From NCBI GenBank assembly GCA_031772625.1, contig CM062816.1, forward strand, positions 1,670,949,058 through 1,671,013,057: a stretch of DNA of 64,000 nucleotides, read 5' to 3'. Under the pieces are notes generated by a model. That model had not been told where the DNA came from. It saw only the letters and a program-made list of their open reading frames with translations, and did no database searches. Shown here one piece after another: positions 59,386-64,000 of the stretch (the first letter of the stretch is position 1; every line of letters begins with the position of its first letter). This DNA is from Pinus tabuliformis. Taxonomy: Eukaryota; Streptophyta; Pinopsida; Pinales; Pinaceae. Both the position numbers and the translations under genes were made by a program.

Positions 59386-60833
59386 TATTTCTGTCTTTTT
59401 TATATATATTTAGGCAAGTATATTGTAATCAGTTTGGGTCAAAATGCTTTGACTCTTAATTAATTTGCAAATTTTTAGAAACTATTTCTAAAATTTATTA
59501 AAGTTTTGGTAAAATTAAATATTAAACTTTTTTTTAGAAATTGAAAATTATTTTTTGAATTTTTAAAATTTGAATTTCTAATTTTTTATTGGTGGATGAC
59601 TAATTTTATATGGTTTAAAATCAAATTTTTAGAATTAAAAATTATTTTAAAAAATAAAAATATGTAAAAAACCTCTAACCACCAAGTGTCCTCATAAATT
59701 AATTATAAAAAAAAAATTCCAGAGTTATGGATTTTTTCATAATTAATATTTTATTAAGAAAAAACAGTTGCCATTACATTTCAAGCTTTTACTAATCATG
59801 AAAACTGTTGGTTTAAAAATAAAAGCAACAATGCTACATATTACACAGATTTTTCCCTTGTTGATTTTCATTATTTAATGGACTTGGTTCAATTATTTTT
59901 CCCAATAAAACTTTACCTATATTATATGTTTCCACAATTCAATTTTAAATCATGATGCAATATAAAAAATAAAATTTAACTCAACACTACAATAAACAAT
60001 ATTTCTCTTTTATCTTCACAATTTTAATCACAACTTAAAAATAAAAAATAGGAATCTTTTGCACTCATACTTAAGCCTTTGTTAAATTTATTTTTTATTT
60101 TAAGATACTAGACATTATCATTTTTTATATTAGATGTTTTATTACATATGACTTCTTTGCCATACAATTAACATGGCACGTGATACTTCATATTAATTTG
60201 ATTTTTTCGACATAAATTTTTTATCATAGATTATTTATTTGATGTTAAATTAGGATGACTATAAATTTAAAGTTAAATAAATAATTTGTTACATTAATTA
60301 GCTTTTAAAAAATTATTTATTTTATTTATATCATATATATACATTATTTAATATAAAGATATTAGACATTGTAATTTGTCCTCCTTATTTGGTCTCATAA
60401 GTTAAAAATGGAATAAATGTGCACAAGCACATTTCAATAAACTCTTAACTTTTGTATAAAATAACGATGTTGGGGCTAATGTTTCATCCAAAATTATCTA
60501 TAACCTATTTCTATTTTGCTCCAAACTTATCTAGTCCATTAATTACTTCCATTACTTCCCTTCATCATATTCAAATGTGTTTCATTATTAGATTTATGAA
60601 TTTGTTCAAACATTCAATAATTGCTATCAATTACTTTTTGCATAAGAGACAGGTACTAAACAACAATGTTGCATATTACACTTGTTTTATATTTGGTTTT
60701 TTTTTTGTCACGGTTTTTTTTTTTAGTATATATATATTTTTTACTTGTTATTATTTTATTTTTTGTGGTTTTTTTTGTTTGTTTTTGTTTTAGTTTATAT
60801 TTTTTTCAATGTTTCAATTTTCGTTTTCTTTTG

Positions 60834-60836
<3 letters not shown>

Positions 60837-60885
<49 letters not shown>
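60837..60885. repeat. (TA)n microsatellite
   Basis: About 48 bases of TA directly beside the 3' end of the SINE, possibly grown from its tail. Confidence 0.9.
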
Positions 60886-60887
<2 letters not shown>

Positions 60888-61098
60888 CAATTATGGCCAA
60901 TTATGGTTCATGGTCACTTAGTGGCCACTATATCCACGGGTAATAATTCAGGCATATCTACCCGAAGGGATTTGCCTGTCGACTTATCTAGTCGGGCCTA
61001 ACCCCAAAGGTGTCAAGGAGATCTGATCCCGTGACCTCCCAATTGGAAAGATACTTAGCAATGGGAACTTCACCAATTGAGCTATCCCTTGGGGCTAT
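60886..61098 (-). mobile_element. tRNA-derived SINE
   Basis: On the minus strand it starts CCCCAAGGGATAGCTCAATT. The A box TAGCTCAATTGG (61084-61073) matches the consensus exactly, and a diverged B box GGATCAGATCT lies at 61029-61019, 43 bp on, within a GGTCACGG context. The body is about 200 bp and runs into an AT-rich tail. The head resembles a tRNA, but the B box is degraded and no cloverleaf can close properly, so it is a SINE and not a tRNA gene. Confidence 0.75.
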
Positions 61099-62013
61099 TT
61101 ATATATTTATTATTTTGTTTTATTTTATTTTATTTTCTACGGGGTCTGCATCGATCCTTGACTAGCAACCCGATAATATTATATGTTAATTTGATATTGA
61201 TTTTAAAGTTTTCGTTAAAATAGATCGAGTTCACCCCCACGATGTGTCAATTTCATGGTTGGTCTCTAATTTTTCATTACAATCGGTCAAGTTCGCCTAC
61301 ACTATATGTCAATTTGATGGTTGATTTTTAAATTTTTGTTACAATGTGTCAAGTTGTCTAGGCTAAGATTTTAACATCGTTATACTTTTAACATTTAAAA
61401 GAAAAATATTCTTGGTGTAACGACTCTTTCATTGAGGTGTTTATTTTTAAAGTTATTTTAGTCATAAATTTTTCCATAATGTCATGGTTGAAATATGTTG
61501 AAAACTTAAGGTTTTCTGTAGTCATGACCTTTGGTTTTAATTTCATGGTTGAAATTTTGTCAAAATTTTAAGGTTTTTCTGAGCCATAATATTTTATCTT
61601 TAATCATATGGTTAAAAACAATTATAAGTATTTTATCTTTAACACCATGATTGAAAATTGTTAGAATTTTAAGGTTTTTTAGAGACGTAATAATTTATCT
61701 TTAATGTTATGCTTGAAAATCGTTGGAATTTTAAGGTTTTTCAGGGTCATGATATTTTATCCTTAATGTCATTGCTAAAAAATGTTGAAAATTTACCTCA
61801 AAAAAATGATGGTATTCCAACATCAACTCTTTGTTTTCGGGGTGTTTTTTGCACACAAATAATTTTCTTTTATTACCATTTTTAAAAAATGTTGAAAATT
61901 TACCCTGATTAAAAAAAAATAAAAAAATGTTGTTCCAGCATCAACATCTTTTGTTTTTGGGTTGATTTTTCATGTTTTTTTCATTTTTTTGGCCGGAGTT
62001 CCTATTTTGAGTT
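61099..62013. repeat. Right subterminal region of the TIR element
   Basis: From about 61,420 to 61,800 a unit of roughly 65-80 bp, containing AATTTTAAGGTTTTT, a TCATGATATTTTATC-like word and TGTCATGGTTGAAA, recurs about five times with divergence. 61,150-61,350 has two or three copies of GGTCAAGTTCGCC-like words. No gene. Confidence 0.65.
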
Positions 62014-62041
62014 TACAGTTCTCATTTGGTAGTTTACATTG

Positions 62042-62418
62042 TTTAAAAGTTAATTAAATAAATTAAATGAAAAGAAATATGTACTTCTGATTGTTTCCTG
62101 TCAAATTTTCTTTAACTCAAAAAAACAGTCTCAAGTGAATTTGCAACAAAAAAACTTTTGGCCAATCAAACTCCAAAAATGAATTTCTTGTTACAAATTC
62201 ATAGCCTTTGTTTTTGTTGAATGTTAGGCATAGTTAATGTTCATATTTGCTTGCTTTAATGTCTGCAAATTATTCTCCATGATTTAAGCTTTCCAACTAG
62301 TTATATTGGGTCTCATTTGGCTAAGTAAAATTCAAGATAAAGCATTCCAAAATTATTGAAATATTAGAAAATGCACAGTCTCGAAAAAAAATTCTAAGCA
62401 TTTTTATTAATATTTTGA

Positions 62419-62467
<49 letters not shown>

Positions 62468-62505
62468 TAGATAGATATTAATAAAATTAAATATTAAAAT
62501 ATTAA
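62042..62505 (-). repeat. Element B right LTR, second part
   Basis: Continues from 55,933 (TTAAATGAAAAGAAATATGTAC, compare 37,002-37,034) and matches to about 37,440, apart from a (TA)n expansion at 62,425-62,465. It is interrupted at about 62,506 by the Penelope-like element. Confidence 0.8.
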
Positions 62506-63700
62506 CCGTCTCACTGATTCTGATTCCGCTAAGCTAGTTGAGATCTGTCTCACCTCCATTTTTGTTCAGTTTTGAGGGCAAGTTTTTTGAGCAGACCTGT
62601 GGTGTTGTCATGGGCTCCCCCCTGTCCCCTATTGTTGCTAATCATTTTATGGAAGATTTTGAATCAAAGGCTTCGGCCTCTTCCCATCTCCTACCTAAGC
62701 TCTAGAAAAGATTTGTAGATGACACTAATGTCATCTGGTCTCATGGCCAGGAGGAGTTGGATCTCTTCTTCAAGCATCTCAACTGTCAATCCTCTACCAT
62801 TAAGTTCACCATGGAACAAGAAGTCGATGGCTGCCTCCCTTTCCTTGATATTCTTATTTCGAAGAATCTGGACGGCTCCCTCTCCCACCAGGTGTTTCAG
62901 AAGAAAACACATACTGAGCAATATCTTCATGCCAATTCCCATCACTTCCCTGCTCAAAAGATGGGTGTTCTCAACACCCTTGCCACTCGGGCCCTGAGAA
63001 TCTCTGATAAAAAGAGCTTTGATAAAGAGAAATCCCATCTGCTTAATGTCTTTGTAGAGAATGGTTATAGTAGACACCTTGGTCAGAAGGCTTTCCATAA
63101 AGCCTACAAGAATTCGATGGTTAAAAAAGAACCTAAAGATTGAGTCACAGGTGTCCATCTTCCTTATATCCAGGGGACCACGGATAAGATTGCTAGGATT
63201 CTTAGAAAGCATAATATTCCCTCGACCTTTAGACCCCTTAACACCATCCGTAATTCCCTTCGTTCTGTGAAGGATCCTATCAACCCTAAGGACATGAAGG
63301 GTGTCTATATTATTCCTTGTTTATGTGGGACCCCCTACATTAGTGAGACTGGACGCTCTATTAATCAAAGGATTAATGAGCACGCAACAGACCTAAAACA
63401 TGGGAGAACCAAGTCTTCCGCACTAGCGGAGCATGCTGAGAAGACTAAACATCATGTTTGTATTGAAGAAGCCCAGGTCATTGCTAAGGTTTCTCAGTTT
63501 CATCACCGAAAATTTAGGGAAGCCATTGAGATTGAAAAAAGGCCAAGAAATATCAATAGAGATGACGGCTGGAAAATCAGTAGTTGTTGGATCCCTGCCC
63601 TCTCTTCCTAGTCATTCCTTCCCTGCCCCTCCCCTCTATTATTGTCTTGTTCTTTTTAGGAGATTGTCCTTGTTATGACTAACTAAATGAGTTAACGTTA
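62506..63700 (+). mobile_element. Penelope-like retroelement, 5'-truncated (Dryad type)
   Basis: Plus-strand RT C-terminal half joined to a GIY-YIG endonuclease, the defining architecture of endonuclease-bearing Penelope-like elements. The left border is sharp: element B's LTR stops at about 62,506. The right border is uncertain because B was not recognised again before the window ends. The pyrimidine-rich stretch after the stop (63,612-63,660) is probably the element's own 3' end. Most of the RT N-terminus is missing, as expected of 5' truncation. Confidence 0.85.
62508..63611 (+). pseudogene. Penelope-like RT plus GIY-YIG endonuclease
   Basis: In the first frame, DSAKLVEICLTSIF (62,516-62,560) precedes a frameshift near 62,565. 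The main frame then runs from FEGKFFEQTCGVVMGSPLSP (primer-grip/fingers region) to the end. The RT catalytic motif is FVDDTNVIW (62,712-62,738), followed by FTMEQEVDGCLPFLDILIS and THTEQYLHANSHH, all typical of Penelope-type RT. The endonuclease has GVYIIPCLCG (63300-63329, the GIY strand), PYISETGRS (YIS in place of YIG), INQRINEHATDL, and the late REAIEIEKRPRNINRDDGW carrying the conserved Glu and Asn. Only two in-frame stops (TAG 62703-62705, TGA 63141-63143) and one frameshift interrupt it, so the copy is comparatively young. It ends WKISSCWIPALSS, stop. Confidence 0.9.
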
Positions 63701-64000
63701 ACTTTGATAAGATAATGACTTTAATTTAATAATAGGTTTAAGTTCCCTTTAGATAGCTTACTAATAAAAATTTTATCACCCAAACTTTAATTACTATGAT
63801 AATAGTAATATTAATATTTAATATTATGAACTTTACTAATTATCCCTATATCTTTTAATATAGGTTACTATAGTCCCCATTTTGATTATTTTAAAACAAA
63901 TTTGGTTAACATTTTACTTAACCAACCATAAATATTCATATTTAGTCATTAAAATATATTATTATTAAAAATACATATATTAACTATTCTAATAATATTA
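63701..64000. other. AT-rich right edge, nothing recognised
   Basis: No frame and no clear return of element B sequence. It may be LTR B beyond the part covered by the other copies, or the 3' end of the Penelope-like element. Confidence 0.4.

Larger units (their letters stand above)
58660..60836. other. TIR element interior with GC-rich and T-rich blocks
   Basis: Besides the two repeats listed separately, this is AT-rich DNA with no recognisable gene. Hydrophobic frames around 58,666-58,890 and 59,161-59,459 are products of A/T- and TTTTG-type repeats. Confidence 0.6.
55934..62041. mobile_element. 6.1-kb DNA transposon-like element with 28-bp terminal inverted repeats
   Basis: The left end (55934-55961), starting CAGTGTAAACTA, and the right end (62014-62041), starting on the minus strand CAATGTAAACTA, are inverted copies with two mismatches over 28 bp. 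B's right LTR stops precisely at the left end and resumes precisely at the right end, confirming an insertion. Flanks read CTTAAAA and TTTAAAA, a possible 7-bp target duplication with one change. Subterminal repeats are present on both sides: about three units near 56,000-56,320 and about five near 61,420-61,800. No transposase frame is visible, so it is non-autonomous, and the superfamily is uncertain (hAT- or CACTA-like by terminal sequence). Confidence 0.75.

Noticed and set aside
59161-59459. Phe-rich, multi-frame hydrophobic ORFs suggesting a membrane protein
   Set aside because: Three overlapping frames are open at once because the DNA is a GTTTT repeat. Composition explains the hydrophobicity.
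61019-61084. tRNA gene on the minus strand
   Set aside because: The A box is good, but the B box is degraded, the A-B spacing is 43 bp and no acceptor stem can be formed. It fits a SINE.
1-64000. CRISPR arrays, bacterial operons, ribosomal RNA or organellar DNA
   Set aside because: No regularly spaced repeats, no ribosome-binding-site-led gene clusters and no rRNA-like sequence. Introns and retrotransposons show a eukaryotic nuclear genome.

Overview
The window is nuclear DNA of a seed plant with a very large, repeat-choked genome. A conifer is the best fit. It is AT-rich, most of it consists of old, broken LTR retrotransposons nested in one another, the single recognisable host gene has a 5.7-kb first intron, and a Penelope-like retroelement with a GIY-YIG endonuclease lies at the right edge. 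Among plants, endonuclease-bearing Penelope-like elements are known from conifers, where they are called Dryads. The species cannot be named from the sequence.

Layout: 1-5804 is intergenic, with a decayed Ty3/gypsy RT-RNase H fragment (3210-3735, minus) and small tandem duplications. 5805-14815 (minus) is the one convincing host gene: four coding exons for a 737-residue protein with an NT-type C2 domain (EEIG1/EHBP1 N-terminal family). Its first intron holds the 3' end of a LINE and several tandem repeats. 15-23.6 kb is AT-rich intergenic DNA with a 337-bp tandem duplication, a LINE C-terminal fragment and a LINE ORF1 fragment.

From 23,668 to the right edge the DNA is a stack of insertions that can be read layer by layer. 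Element A (Ty3/gypsy, plus strand) has a 5' LTR, PBS, broken gag/PR/RT/IN, PPT and the start of a 3' LTR. At 28,042 that 3' LTR is interrupted by element B, a minus-strand LTR element with gag but no visible pol. B's left LTR is interrupted by element C (29,032-36,676), a full-length but coding-dead Ty3/gypsy element on the minus strand with two 1.4-kb LTRs, a perfect initiator-Met-type PBS and a PPT. A stretch starting inside C's right LTR and running into B's gag (35,353-45,453) was then duplicated in tandem (45,482-53,949), with a small palindromic filler at the junction. After that, a 1.63-kb polyadenylated retroposon inserted into the left copy only (39,416-41,048). B's right LTR (from 54,630) is broken by a 6.1-kb element with 28-bp terminal inverted repeats (55,934-62,041), which itself contains an L1-type LINE tail and a tRNA-derived SINE, and is broken again by the Penelope-like element (about 62,506-63,611). 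For three of these insertions the unoccupied site can be read in another copy of B, so the boundaries are unusually well supported.

No rRNA, functional tRNA, CRISPR or organellar sequence was seen. All mobile-element reading frames carry stops or frameshifts. All alignments were done by eye; no identity percentages were computed.
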